In this document: piece after piece, positions 47,687 through 59,276 of the stretch
How positions within the stretch are numbered: the first letter of the stretch is position 1
Layout: the number at the start of each line of letters is the position of its first letter
From: Telopea speciosissima
Taxonomy: Eukaryota; Streptophyta; Magnoliopsida; Proteales; Proteaceae
Assembly (NCBI RefSeq): GCF_018873765.1
Contig: NC_057926.1
Span: 54,945,378 to 55,009,377, forward strand
Direction of reading: 5' to 3'
Length of the DNA stretch: 64,000 nt
Position numbers and translations under genes: made by a program
Notes under the pieces: generated by a model
What the model was told of the DNA's origin: nothing
Database searches by the model: none
The model's input: the letters and a program-made list of their open reading frames with translations, nothing else

Positions 47687-49559
47687 TCGAGCAATGACTA
47701 ATTGCATGTTTCCTTGACCACATCCAAAGTCTCCTATTTCAAACCCAAAGCCGCGTGGCGCAATTCAAATTGGCTGCCTAAGCAAGCAATACGGTGGGTT
47801 TTTAGTTGAATCCATCAAACAAATTGGTTTAGTTTGCAACTTCACCAGATTGTCCCTTTCCCTTGCGATCATTAGAAATGTTTAAATTAATAAAATGGTA
47901 GACAGCTAGGGTCAGCCCATTAAATCACGACTAATATTGCAAACAGTGGAAAGCTAGGGTTACTTTTAATTAAGTGGATGAATTTCTACCTTTGTTTTCT
48001 CATTCTTCTCCGGCCTCCATCTTCTTTACATGGGTGCTGGAGTGGGTGTGTGTGGACAAGAGATAGAAGGGTTTGGTTTCTTAGGTGACATGACCTAAGA
48101 GTCCATTATACACTTAATGAAAAGGGTTCATAAACATACCTTGATTAAGATCGATCAGTTTGAATGCATGGATTCTCTCTTAAATTCACTTATTAAGGAT
48201 TTATATGAACCAAAGAAATTAAGGGCCTTTGATGCTTTTCTACTTCTTCAGTTCGCTTCTTTTTTTCTTCCTAAAAGGTTGTTTGGGTTAGGTAAAATTA
48301 GGAAGAAAAATGGGGGAAAAGGAGTCCCACTTCAGCTGTTTTGCACTTTGAAGTTACAGTCCTAAACGCGTATATCTTTAATTTATATTGTTTCTTAAAG
48401 CCTAGCTATTCAGCTATTAGTTGATGCATTGGCAAACACATAGTGGGTTAATCTCACTTGCCCATCGTTACTAAAGAACTAAATTAAAGTGCCCAAATAA
48501 TAATAGAAAGAGGGATTTATACCTATTCGTTTAATATTAAGGCATTTTATACCTCAAGCCAATAGTGGATAACTAAATAGTATATTAATGTGGAGAAAAA
48601 AGAGAGACCCACATATTTTATAAAGAGAGGGGAAAAAAAACTGTGAAAGACAAGTACACACTGGAAACATGTATTTCTTTTTCTCATAATATATATGCAG
48701 TAACCCTAATCTTAGCATAGTGTTGGGGGTACAATGTCTTGTATTCATTCGCATACACTTGTGCGCTGATTCCAAAGGGTTGTTAAGAGGTCGTAAGACT
48801 TGAAAAGCTACATGGGTATTTTGGTAATATGTATCTATTTAGTGTTTCACTATATATTTGTAGCAAGATGATTTTCTCTAAAAGAATCTAAGAGAGATGT
48901 GAGGAGGAATGGTTATAATCTATTCTCCACCAATACTAATGTAGATCTCATCTCACCGTGGACAAAATAATTAAACAATCTTGTCAAATCACGTAAATCA
49001 TTGTATACATTATATGATTGACGTTTACCATTTCAATTATTTTCTTCGTCAATTTACATTCTTGGTTTTTTTGTTTTTTTACAAGTAATTGGTGGGATAG
49101 ATTTTCCTCTTTTAATTCTTCTTCTCCTTTCTCCACATTGAATCAAAATTCTTAAGTTTGGAATTTGCTAGCTTTTTGACTGGCTCTTTTTCCGTCTGAA
49201 CCATTTGAGAGTCTTATGATCTTGTTTGAAAAGAAAGCTATACAGCTGGTTCTAAAGCTATATACCTCTCTGAGGTTGCACGCTATGAAACCGTTAAAGA
49301 CGTCATTGTAAATTGCTCCTTTTGGCGTTTGGACTTTGGAAGGCATGAAAGAACCCTAATAATCCATCTAAATCTTACTTTCTGTTATTAGGTGGGTTGG
49401 TGTAGATCTCCGAGTTTGATGTTGCAAGTCAACCAGCTACCCTTTTTGTTTTTGTTTATGAAAATACTTAGAAGGGATTACATGTTTACACGTGAAAGGT
49501 CAGCTCTAATCGTTACATCTAATTCATAACTATCTCAGTATTATATTTCAACATGTGTC

Positions 49560-49796
49560 GACAAATTGTTCACGAAGATGCAATGGGGAGGCTGGTGATT
49601 AGATGCTAGAGCACTTTGTAAGGGGCGGGTGTGAGCTGTTGAGCGGTTGAGTGAGCTATTTGAGTATTCGTTTGGGTTAGGGGTAAGGCGGGTATGTCCC
49701 CCCCTCATGTATTCTGTTTCTTTGATTTTATTTTAATAAAATCTTAGGGGTCAGCCCGGGTCCCAGAGAATATTCAGGTTAAAAAAAAAAAAAAAA
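49560..49796 (+). mobile_element. Poly(A) retroposon, probable truncated LINE tail
   Basis: 237-bp insertion ending in about 17 A's, with AATAAAA upstream. It is flanked by ACATGTGTC at 49551-49559 and 49797-49805. Units 1 and 2 have the empty site (caacatgtgtctaaacatcc near 6699). Confidence 0.8.
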
Positions 49797-51135
49797 ACAT
49801 GTGTCTAAACACCCGTGGAGGAAGGTTTTAAACTCTGTCTTATTCTTAGAATGGAGATTTTTAAAGGGTTATTTTGGGATTTATTTCTTGTTCTATTATG
49901 CATACGTTTAGGTTAATTAATTGTGTGGTGGATATCTTGGTTAACAAAGCTGTTTTTGAAATATTCAAGTAATATTGCACTTTTGATTTTTTAAGTTTTA
50001 ATTGGTTTTCTCTTGTTGATGGCAATGTCGTAGGTGAGGGATGTAGTCAATTTGAATTTGAGGTGGATGTTGATGGTTATGCCGAAGGCATCCCTTAGAT
50101 CAGTGTCTTCCTTATATTGTATTGGATTGGGTTCACTTAGACTTTGTCTTTGTAGAATTTTTATATTAATATATCTTTTGTTGATCTTTAGAATTTATTT
50201 ATTTATTTTTTAAAACAATTACTTTTAGAAGAAAGTTTTCCTTCACCATAACATCCTCGGGTTCACAAACCTCTACAGGATTTTAGCATGTTTCGCAAAA
50301 TGTCATTCTCAATACTCTCCCGCAAGCATCTGAAGACCCACGATGAATGAATTCCTATTCACCATGGCTAAGGAAAATCCAGTCCAATTTTTTAAGTCAG
50401 CTTAAAGGGGTTTTATTTAAAAGTGAATGGCAGTTATGCCAATTTTTTTTAGGAATTTTATTCTCTCAAGGGGCAGTGCACTGGCCCGATGTTCTTGGAT
50501 TTTTAATTCTCTCAACTGCAATGGTCACCATTGGATGCACTTTAAATGTGCACTAAAAATCTTTTTTTTTTTTAGTTATTCAATATATTTGCCCTTAGAT
50601 GTTATCGAAAAGCTAAACACCAAGAAGCTTTTTAAGAACCAAAAATACACATTACATTTTTAATGCTCACACCTGCTTCAACGTACTAGATAATATTCAA
50701 CTTAATTTTTAAGTGCCTCCATTTTTCCAATTAACAGATTTCATTCTTCCAATAGCTGAAATGTGTGGAGAAATTAATGAGCTATAGAGAGAACCAACGC
50801 TTTTCTATTTTGCAAGCACATTGTTAGGTGTCAAATTAAACCTCGTGAGGGATTAAGAGGGATCCACATGAACCTAGTGTGAAGACACTATTCTTGGATT
50901 GATTCAGATGGCCAAATTTTGTTCATTCTGAAGTTGTCTGGGGCACCCAAGAAAGACCGAGATATTGGTTCCATTGAATAGAAATTGTCTTTGGAATTGG
51001 TTTATTGTTTTAAGCTTTCTGTTAATGGCAATGTCGAAGGTGAAAGTTTAAAATTTTTAGTTAGTTCTTGCGTTGTCTTAAGGTCTCTGCTAATGACAAT
51101 GCCAAAGGTGGAGTCTCAGGTCAAGATTTAGCATC

Positions 51136-51293
51136 GGGGAAAATTTTTGTACATGGCCGTGTAAGCATGCACGGTCGTGTCCCCTCTCACAAAGAGTTGG
51201 AAAAGTCATAAACCCCCACCCATTAATTAATGCCTTGAAGCTCCCATCCTCTCACATGCATGGCTTACACAGCCATGTATGAAAACTTTCCCC
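51136..51293. mobile_element. Mutator-like MITE, copy 3
   Basis: Orthologous to 8050-8205. The flanks tttagcatc (51127-51135) and tttagcatt (51294-51302) are the 9-bp duplication with one change. Confidence 0.78.
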
Positions 51294-51410
51294 TTTAGCA
51301 TTTATACTCTTGTATCTTATTATCTGGGTATGCGTGGATTCTGGTATTTGTATTATTATAGTCATTTATTGACCGTATATATACATGCAATATATTATAA
51401 GAAAACAAAC

Positions 51411-51452
51411 GCAGCCCTAATAAAATAACTCGTTTTAGATTATTAGGGCTGC
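51411..51452. repeat. 13-bp stem-loop, copy 3
   Basis: Same stem as at 8324-8363, with a loop two bases longer. Confidence 0.58.
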
Positions 51453-51563
51453 CAACCGATGCATTCTTTTCTTATTCTTTCTTCATTTTTTTTATTATTT
51501 TTAATTCTTTTTGGTCATGTGCCTTAATCTATGTGAGGTTCTCATGTAAGTTGCTTGTTATGG

Positions 51564-51750
51564 GCATCCAGATCCTCTACGGTGCGCAGCTTGTAGCGGC
51601 CTGTGCAGCGGAGACTGAGCAACGTGTGCAAAGACCGCCATACCCCTGCCCAAATGCCTTGCCCGAGCGGGGGTAAGGCGGTCATTGCGGATGCGGCCCG
51701 GTCGCTGCACAGGCCGCTACGTGCAGCTGCGCCGCAGACTATCTGAATTG
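51564..51750. mobile_element. GC-rich foldback MITE, copy 3
   Basis: Diverged ortholog of 8477-8666. The left flank is ttgttatgg and the right flank ttgctatgg. Confidence 0.76.
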
Positions 51751-51817
51751 TTGCTATGGAGGATTTAGGTTAACAGAAAACCTGCTATGGAGGGCACATG
51801 CAGGGATGTGTCCGGCA

Positions 51818-51825
51818 TAGCCCAG
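51818..51825. other. Empty target site of the unit 1/2 hAT MITE
   Basis: A single uninterrupted tagcccag stands where units 1 and 2 have the MITE between two CAGCCCAG copies. It shows the pre-insertion state. Confidence 0.85.
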
Positions 51826-52374
51826 CCATCGGATGCCTCACTGAACACTCATTGGGTGATGTCCTCCAAGGAGAGCAGCCCAATCTAACATTCTTAGAGA
51901 GAAGTCGAGTTTTCCAACGAATGGGAGGCGATTGGATGAAAGTTACTGTTGGAGAATGATCAAGTGGACAATAATTGCATAAAATGTGAAAGCCAACTAA
52001 AGTCTTGCTTACGTTCTTTGTTTCACATAAAACTGATGCAATGAAGATGCTTACCGCCCATCCTCATGCCTTTAACACACTCGTATTAAGGGTATCTTGT
52101 ATTACAACACAAGTTCTATTCAGAGCACTCATAGGATGCTATCAAGAAACGCAGGCAAGGAGACTACAACAGGGGTTGCAAGGGGCATTGGAGATGGGAT
52201 ACGTAGAGCTACAAATTTGGATAGATGGCGTGGTGTTGGGACTTATTCTAATGTTTATTAAATATCGTTGGGGTTGATGGTGTCTTTTATTTTGTGGGTC
52301 TTTACAATTACTATCGGATTTGTATTTATAATTGGGTCGGGTTTTGGGTTCATTAATATATGTACCGCTTTGGG

Positions 52375-52714
52375 ATTTTTGGATTCCTTACAAATTGTCT
52401 CTGTTGGAAAAACCTAAACACAAGTAAAGAGAAATCACGCTCTGAGGTGGAAAGTAGTGTAGAGAGGTTTTTTGAATTAACGAGAAATTTCTAATTCTCT
52501 TGGGTGAATGTAAGCATTCATGCGAAGGAAAATCATTATATGTTCGATTTTAGGGTTTTTGGATCCCCTACAAATTGTCTATATATGTTGGAAGAACCTA
52601 AACACATGTAAAAGGAAATCACATTGTACGTGAGGTGGAAAGTGGTCTAGAGTTTTTCTCTGAATTAGTGAACAATCTCTGATTCTCTTGGGTCAATATA
52701 AGCATTTTGTCGAA
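52375..52714. repeat. Diverged tandem duplication, copy 3
   Basis: Same two related blocks as 9735-10063. Confidence 0.6.
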
Positions 52715-52765
52715 CCATGTTAAATGTAGTTATATGCTTGAGTTGTTCCTCGTAATTGTACAATC

Positions 52766-52782
52766 TTTTTTTTTTGGTAAAG
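52766..52782 (-). mobile_element. 17-bp LINE-tail insertion, unit 3 only
   Basis: TTTTTTTTTTGGTAAAG lies between two perfect copies of the 17-bp sequence CTCGTAATTGTACAATC (52749-52765 and 52783-52799). Units 1 and 2 have a single related sequence there. In reverse complement it reads CTTTACC plus A10. Confidence 0.75.
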
Positions 52783-53135
52783 CTCGTAATTGTACAATCG
52801 TCTCCAATAAAAGTGTCAAAAACTTTACCTATGTTGAAGTCTTCGCATATTCAGATGAAGGATGGGATTTTTTCTTTCTCACGTTGTCCCTAATTCCTTA
52901 ATACCAATGTTTTAAAACTTGAAAACTCCACTCCAAACTCTTTTTGTTGAGTGGATTTATATAAAACAAGGATCAAATGGGGCTGGGTTGACCCAAGGCC
53001 CAATCAATTGGGCCCTAAAATCGTCCTAAGTTCCTATATCAGGCCTTACCCTGAAACAGTTATATATAAGCTGGGCTAGGTTGGGTGATGTCTACCCAGG
53101 CCCAGTCCAAGCTTGGACCATAAACAATCCAATTT

Positions 53136-53136
<1 letters not shown>

Positions 53137-53173
<37 letters not shown>
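53137..53173. repeat. (GA)n microsatellite
   Basis: About 18 GA repeats. The orthologous run in units 1 and 2 is about half as long. Confidence 0.9.
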
Positions 53174-53178
<5 letters not shown>

Positions 53179-53200
53179 GCGTATAACAATTAATACATAT

Positions 53201-53215
53201 TTTATTTTTTGGTAA
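53201..53215 (-). mobile_element. 15-bp LINE-tail insertion, copy 3
   Basis: TTTATTTTTTGGTAA lies between perfect copies of AACAATTAATACATAT (53185-53200 and 53216-53231). Orthologous to 10484-10498. Confidence 0.65.
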
Positions 53216-53437
53216 AACAATTAATACATATAAAAGAAAGTAAAATATTTGTACCAAAAAACAAAAGAATGAAAAATATAACATACATTAATTGTTGGAA
53301 TGCATTCCAAGTCAATTTCGTATTCTTGGATGAAAATACGAAATCTATCTAGAATGCATACCAAATACAGCCTAAGTTTGGCTGCCTTATTCAATTCTTA
53401 GAAGGAAATTTTATTAGGACAGAGCTTGGGATGCTTT

Positions 53438-56400
53438 TCAAAGAACCATCTTCAATGGTCGTATCATCTGGTTATTTTCGTGGTCTAAAATCTGCATGTA
53501 TGAAAAAACAAAACAATTCAGTCAGGAGATCTATGTGTTGAGTACAAATTCATATATAAGTAGTAGGATCCGACTCCTCTACTTCTGTCTGCTCGATCGC
53601 CTTGCCCGAACAAGGTAAGGTGGTACTTTCTAACATGCTTGTGTGTGAGGGCACACGGTAGTACCGGACAGGCGGAAATAGAGGAGTCGAATTGATAAAT
53701 AGTAACCCTATATGAAGATGATTAGAAAGACTCACATGACAATGGTAGACATATCCAGGTGCAGCAGTAGCATTGAAAGGATATGTTGTATTAGTCTCCA
53801 CCATATTAAATCTGACTATCGTTGTAGTTTGATATCCAGGTACTATCTTCACTACATTCTTCCATGTCTTCTCATAGTTTGGGATACTTAGCAATTTCCC
53901 ACTTAAATGGGCTGTCACGTTACACCCAACTGCATCATTCTTCTGTGCAATCATGCAGTTTCTAAATGTATCAAGATCCACCAACTCCTCCACCTTGATC
54001 GCTTGAAATGTTGCCAAGTGTATGTGAAGCGGGTGATTATCTTGGGTCAGGTTGATCACCTCCCACACCTCTGTTGTACCAACTTTCGGAAGTTCCGTCA
54101 CCGGGTCCAAGAAGCTCTTCCCATTAATATACAGATGGGTCGGGTTTCCGGTAGTACTTTCATACTCATACAACACTATATACCTCGTCTTCACTGAACC
54201 TTCTGTTGTTGCTGCCGGGTAATTCACTAGGCTTGTCGGAATCTTACAGGGAGAATTCTGGTTTTCTGGTGATATTATGAACTTCATAACATTTCCGGTT
54301 AGATTATCCACCGGGTTGCCTGTCGGGTATGGGTAAGGTGCACTATTAGTTAAGACAGATTCGTTGGTGTTTGGAGTTGAAAAGTCAACTATGACATCAG
54401 CGGTCTCGGCGGGGGATAAGAGGATACTCTGTGTCTGGACTGGGGAGTTGAGGTAGGACGCATCTGATCCTACTTGGATGAACGGAAGACCATTGGATAA
54501 TGAGAAGTTAAAAAATCTCGCATTGGAAGCGTTGATGATTCTAAAACGGTACTTCCTTCGTTGGACTTTAAGAAATGGCCAAGCTTTACCGTTAACTATA
54601 ATGGCATCACCAAAGTATTCTGGTTGCCATTGTGGGTGAATGGAAGGATTGTCACCAGTTGAATTGATGTAAATGGAACCATTCATGTAGAAGCTCCGGT
54701 CGAAGACCATCAGGTGCCGATCAAAATCTGGTCCGGATGGGAGATTCCAAGGTTTTTCTAATTTTGGATCACGGATCACATATGGGCCAACCAGGCCTGC
54801 TAGGATGTTGACACGTGTTAAACCAAGTGCATGATCATGGTACCATAGGTTACCAGCATGTTGGATGTTCAGGTATGTGTAGGTTGGTTGGGTCCAGGCA
54901 GGTCCGGTTTCTCGGTAACTGGAGGTGAACCAAGCATTTGGGTTGCCGTCTTCTTGTGGTGGATGGACACCTCCATGGAGATGGACGACTGTTGGAACCC
55001 CACCATGCTTAGGGATGGCACAAGTGACGGTTGGGTCCCATGAGAGGAAGTGGTTCTGAGGAAGGTAATTTTGCCATGTCACTGATGTTTTTATCCCTTT
55101 TAGAGCTTCGATGAGTGGTCCAGGTACGGTAGCTGCCTCTGCTGATGTACCATATGCGAAGACTGTCGTTGAAGGGAAATCACGGTGGAATTTCTACACA
55201 TCATAAAAAATACTAGTAAGTGATTGATCATTGAAGAATACAATAGCTAGACTAGAAGACAGATGCGGTAACAGTTGGCTTGAGGCTAGTGCAGTAGAGC
55301 CTATTCAATCCTCGAAAAGATTTGGAGGACCTCTTGTTCCTTATCTAGTTTAGTATTTTTCTATGGATCCAGTTCTGGTGCGACATCAAATGACGATACG
55401 TGAATTTAGTGCCATTCGAACAACGAATATCGAACTGAAAATGAGGATTTCAAAAGTAAAAAATCTTTCTCTCCATAGCATATGCACCACATATTTAGAT
55501 GTTTCAGCTCGATCCATGTTGGTCGAAGAACACTACTCCACGTGTCATCATCTGCTGCCGTGCCAATCGAGGTGCAGCACACCCCCAACCCCCAGAGGAG
55601 TCAAATCCATCTCCCCACCTCCGTATCCCCCAAAAAAAAAAAAAACAAAAAAAACAATAGATATGTTTTCATAATTAAAACAATCTTCCTATGTATAAAG
55701 CAGGTTTATGCTTCATCCATATCTTATGGGCAAGAAGTTTATTTATTTATTTTTTTGGCCAAATATTCACATAGCTAAAATCAGTTGAGGTAGATGTGTT
55801 ATTAAGCTCAACATGCTGATGCTGCCACATTGTTACTTGGTGCATGGCCGGATAGGTGTACGGGTGTCAATTGGTTCAGTTTTGATTTTTCGGTTCAATT
55901 CAAGATACAACATGTAAAAACCAAAACCAAATAAGAATATATTTTTCAAAACCAGAGCCAAACTTATTCGGTTCGGTTTTTTATTCGATTCCTCATTCAA
56001 TTTCACATCTAGTCCACTGTTTGGTTTGACATGGTTTGTATCCAGTTTGGATCTTATTTTAGGCGTTTGGGCCAACTTTTTATATATTAACCGGTAAAAA
56101 TTATCCTTGGTAGGACCATAATCCACAAATATTTTTTCTCCCAAAGATTAGAAAGAAAAAGAATTTAGCATCTACATTGATTAAACATTAAAAAAAGAGT
56201 ACATATGATTTATGTGGTTGCTTATTTGGTTCGAAATCGTTAAGTTGGTTCGGTCTAACAGTTTCAATCATGAAATCAAAACCAAATCAAATCAAGAAAA
56301 TATTGCTAATCTTGAAACCAAAATCAAATCAATTTATTTTAGTTCGCTTTGATTCGGGTTTAAAAGGTCGGTTTTGGCTCTAAATTGACACCATTAGATA

Positions 56401-56893
56401 GGTGGTCGATGTGTAGGGTCCAGACTTCCAAAGTTCTAATGCCAGACCTTTGAGATGTACGTTACGTGTATACTTAGGCTGCCTTATATATGCATTCTTA
56501 AAATGCATTCTACGTCAATTTAGCATTGTGAAATGATAAAATCAGTTGACGTAGAATGCATTCCAAGAATGCTTATCAAACGCAGCCTTCTACTAGAAGA
56601 TTTTAATTGTGGTGAAATTCCAGGAGCAAGAATTTATATACCCATTTCTTCTCGAACATGCCTATAGTGAGATTTCCAGGAGCTGGTGAGCCATGTCGCA
56701 TTGAATAACCAAAGAGCTTTGGAATTTTTGGGAGCTCATCAACATACATTTTCAGAGAAGCAGCCACTTGCTGAAGGGTTGCTTCTGTTATCGGAGGTGG
56801 CGCGGCGGTCGACGACGGTGCTGGGGTGGCTGCTCCACTCCAAATCCTCATACTTAACAGTATAAGGATGGTTAACAATCTGATAGCCTCCAT
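53438..56893 (-). CDS. LPR1: LPR1-type multicopper oxidase (ferroxidase), gene B3, intact
   Basis: Coding exons 56893-56642, 55193-53736 and 53491-53438 give 587 aa. The signal peptide is [20 protein letters not shown], followed by a Pro/Ala-rich linker. Copper sites: HLHGG at residues 155-159, HDH at 203-205, HPLHIH at 471-476, and [12 protein letters not shown] at 568-579. It is similar to A3 over its whole length but clearly distinct, for example [15 protein letters not shown] against [15 protein letters not shown]. Intron 1 (55194-56641) holds two MITEs; intron 2 (53492-53735) holds one. The main exon starts with KFHRDFP right after the acceptor, upstream of the first possible in-frame start. 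It has the same strand and exon phases as A3 about 6 kb away, so A and B are an older tandem pair. The role is inferred from the LPR1/LPR2 family. No lesion is seen. Confidence 0.93.
53566..53694. mobile_element. Foldback MITE in intron 2 of B3
   Basis: Arms GGATCCGACTCCTCTACTTC and, from the right, CAATTCGACTCCTCTATTTC. It is related in end design to 8477-8666 and 10833-10968 but is a different subfamily. Flanking atataagta and ataaatagta suggest a degenerate 9-bp duplication. It is absent at the orthologous place in B1 and B2. Confidence 0.75.
55859..56396. mobile_element. hAT-type MITE in intron 1 of B3
   Basis: Ends TACGGGTGTCAATTGG and, from the right, TAATGGTGTCAATTTAG. The interior has many ggttcggtttt-type repeats. 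The perfect 8-bp duplication GATAGGTG is at 55851-55858 and 56397-56404. Confidence 0.87.
56476..56588. mobile_element. Short MITE in intron 1 of B3, near exon 1
   Basis: Inverted ends AGGCTGCCTTATATATGCAT and, from the right, AGGCTGCGTTTGATAAGCAT, both running on to ATGCATTCTACGTCAA. The element is nearly all stem. The target duplication is not clear. Confidence 0.7.
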
Positions 56894-57027
56894 TCTTGTA
56901 GTGTTGATTTGTCTGTAAACAGAGCAGCCAAAGGAAATTAGTATGAGTGAGCGAGGTGTGTGCTCAATGCCAATGCCGAGCACAAGATTTAGGATGAATT
57001 GGGCAACATTAATGTCACCCGGCCCCT

Positions 57028-57035
57028 TATATATA
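57028..57035 (-). promoter_or_regulatory. TATA box of gene B3
   Basis: TATATATA about 135 nt upstream of the B3 start codon. The TTTACAG acceptor-like sequence seen ahead of A exon 1 is also present (56916-56922), so a 5'-UTR intron is possible, but no convincing donor was found. Confidence 0.55.
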
Positions 57036-58919
57036 ACCAGTTAAGAATGCTTTATGGTCACCTTCCAACCTATTTTTTTCGTAGTTTTTTGGAGAACAGC
57101 AACGATGATTTTGACTTGTAATTGTATAAGTCGTGTGGGGAAATCCAACTTTGCTGGGCTGACGGCACCAATCTGGGCAGATGCAGAATTCAGACTAACT
57201 AAAGCTAGGTAGGGAGGGGGGAACTAGGGGAGACTTAGTATTAGCGCTAGATTAATAGTTAATACTAAGTTAACAAGGTTAATTACTTCTAAGTTAACTA
57301 AGTTAAGTAACCCATGACATCTTTTTAATTAGGGAGTACTAACTAATAAAACCTGGAATGGGGGAACAGGATCGGTCACCATTGATTTGAAATCGAATAG
57401 TCTTAGATCGAATTGGCCAAGAGTTGAATTCAATCTTATTTGGCCCAACTCTGTTAGACTCAGCAAAGAATCAAGGTCAATCGGAATTTGCACTGGTCAT
57501 CATCAATTCTAGTTATTCCAGTCTGGTTTTTTCAAAATCATGTTCTTAATTATCAAACAAATTTTCTCACATTTTGCAAGTAAAACTGCGCCAGATAATG
57601 GCTTCTAGCCCCCCTACAAGCATTAGACTGAAAAAATTTGGTTGACTGAGCTTTAATTATTTTGTAAACTTTCAATTCCAAAAGTTTGAACCGTTACGTA
57701 GAGGGACTCCCAAGTGTATAAGGGGGGTTATAGGCTTGTTAGTGACCAATATAAGACTCAATTTGTGTTGCAAACACATGGACACAATGAAAACTCGTTC
57801 TAATATACCATGTAAAGTTTTCATCCCAAAAGTTGAAAATGTTAGAGAGAGAGACTCCCAAACCTATAGGCTTGTTAGTAGGCGATATGGGACTTATCTC
57901 CCAACATAGTTATAGGGTCAGGGTAAGCAATCAACATTCAAACATCAAAGCAATTACTTCTGAAGTGGGAAGGTCCTCTTTAGAGAGAACAAATAAGTAA
58001 TGTCCATTCTTTTTTGTATCCTTTTTTATTTTTCACATTTTATTGGCATCATATATAGGAGAATCAGTAATAAAAAAAGGTTGGGTCAAATGGTAAAATA
58101 TGGATGGTTAGTTAGTCGGTTATATCAATGAAGAAAAAGTTCAAAAGTTTGAATTCACTCGTATTCTGTAATGTGATTTATTAAATTTACAGTTAATTTA
58201 AATTTAAAAGACATCTGCAATGATTTGTCCCATCATCTAATGTGATCATACCATTTTTTGTTGGTATTTTGTAACTTTGTGAACTTTTTTATTAATGATT
58301 TTTAAAATACAAAAATTTCAAAAATACCTCTGGTATGGGTGGGCTTTGGAGTTGTGTCTATACATTATAGAGATGAACCTCTACATCTAAACATGGAAAA
58401 GTGTATCTTTTAGAAACATCTAGGGATCTACAAATGTGGAGAGCTATATGATATTTTTTTTGGTAATGGAGAGGTATATGATATAACTTATGGACAAGTG
58501 TATCTTCTAGAAACATCTAAAGAGATCTAGACACAATGTATGTGGACAAATGTCTCTTTAAGAAGCATGTGTCTATATGTAGAGACATGCTTGTCTAAAG
58601 AGGTGCATCCATCAGCCTTGATTTAGAAACTTTTTCAAACAATCAAATTTTTTTTTGGCAGGCAATTAAATCTCTATTATTCATTTCGAATGCATATATA
58701 TATCTTTTTTTTTTTTTTTTTTTTTTTTTTTGTGATATTCATCTAGGTATACCTGAATGTTAAACATTTGTATTTTCACTTTTAATTAAAATCTTGCTCA
58801 CCTTTAGTAAAAATTCATTTTGAATGGGTGTCCGTAATGTTCAGACTTGTGTGTTGTTACTTCGGTACTTCCCCTCTATAAATTGCTAGAAGGAGGTGGC
58901 CATCCTTCATGGGATTCAA
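57036..58919. other. Region upstream of B3, no gene seen
   Basis: AT-rich, with no domain-bearing ORF. It contains short TAAGTTAAC repeats near 57270-57310, a diverged direct repeat (57690-57760 against 57845-57895, sharing gggactcccaa or gagactcccaa and taggcttgttag), and a T run at about 58707-58731. It has no match in units 1-2. Confidence 0.6.
58455..58466 (-). mobile_element. 12-bp LINE-tail insertion
   Basis: TTTTTTTGGTAA lies between TGGAGAGCTATATGATAT (58437-58454) and TGGAGAGGTATATGATAT (58467-58484), which match at 17 of 18. In reverse complement it reads TTACC plus A7. Confidence 0.65.
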
Positions 58920-59276
58920 ATCTTTTACCTTCTCTCTTTCGTTCACACACTTTTTCTCTCTCTTGAAAAACATGTGCTCGTTTAGCAAGCCTTTGATGAG
59001 AGGAAACGTGTGATTTTTTTTTATTTTTTTTTGGTAAAATAGGACGCGTGTGATGAGCACAAGAATAGTTATGAATTGGACGTTCTACTAACCCTATAAA
59101 TAATAATAAAAAATGGCGTACATGTTTACCAGATCACAGACAAACTGATCTATTTCAAACCAATTTGTTTGGAAATTAAGTTGGATTTGTTAAACAAACC
59201 CGAACTTTAAAAAGTTTTAATCGCAAGCAGCTGCACCCCATGGCCTCATCCCTTTCCATGTTTAGAATTATTTAAT
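58920..59276 (-). promoter_or_regulatory. Possible further LPR-type promoter remnant
   Basis: cgcgtgtgatgagcacaaga followed by atgaattggacgttctacta and a cctataaata box resembles the A promoter (gcgtgtggtgagca, atgaattggccat, actcacccctatata). The flank then has tatttcaaacc and gttaaacaaa in a similar order. It is more diverged than the unit 1/2 orphan promoter, and no exon follows downstream. Confidence 0.4.
59015..59040 (-). mobile_element. 26-bp LINE-tail insertion
   Basis: A T-rich 26-mer ending GGTAAAAT lies between aggaaacgtgtgat (59001-59014) and aggacgcgtgtgat (59041-59054), which match at 12 of 14. The A-gene promoters have a single gcgtgtggtgag at the equivalent place. Confidence 0.6.

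Larger units (their letters stand above)
47687..53437. other. Spacer between A3 and B3, no gene seen
   Basis: Diverged ortholog of 4625-10689. It lacks the hAT MITE and part of the 6200-6300 region, and has its own insertions (49560-49796, 52766-52782 and about 41 bp near 52873-52913). ORFs that are open in units 1-2 are shortened or changed here, which argues against coding function. Confidence 0.65.

Noticed and set aside
53550-53735. C-terminal extension of the main-exon reading frame of B3 into intron 2 and a MITE
   Set aside because: The GT donor after HCH and the downstream exon with ILDHENNQM reproduce the conserved family C-terminus; the extension is intron and repeat sequence.
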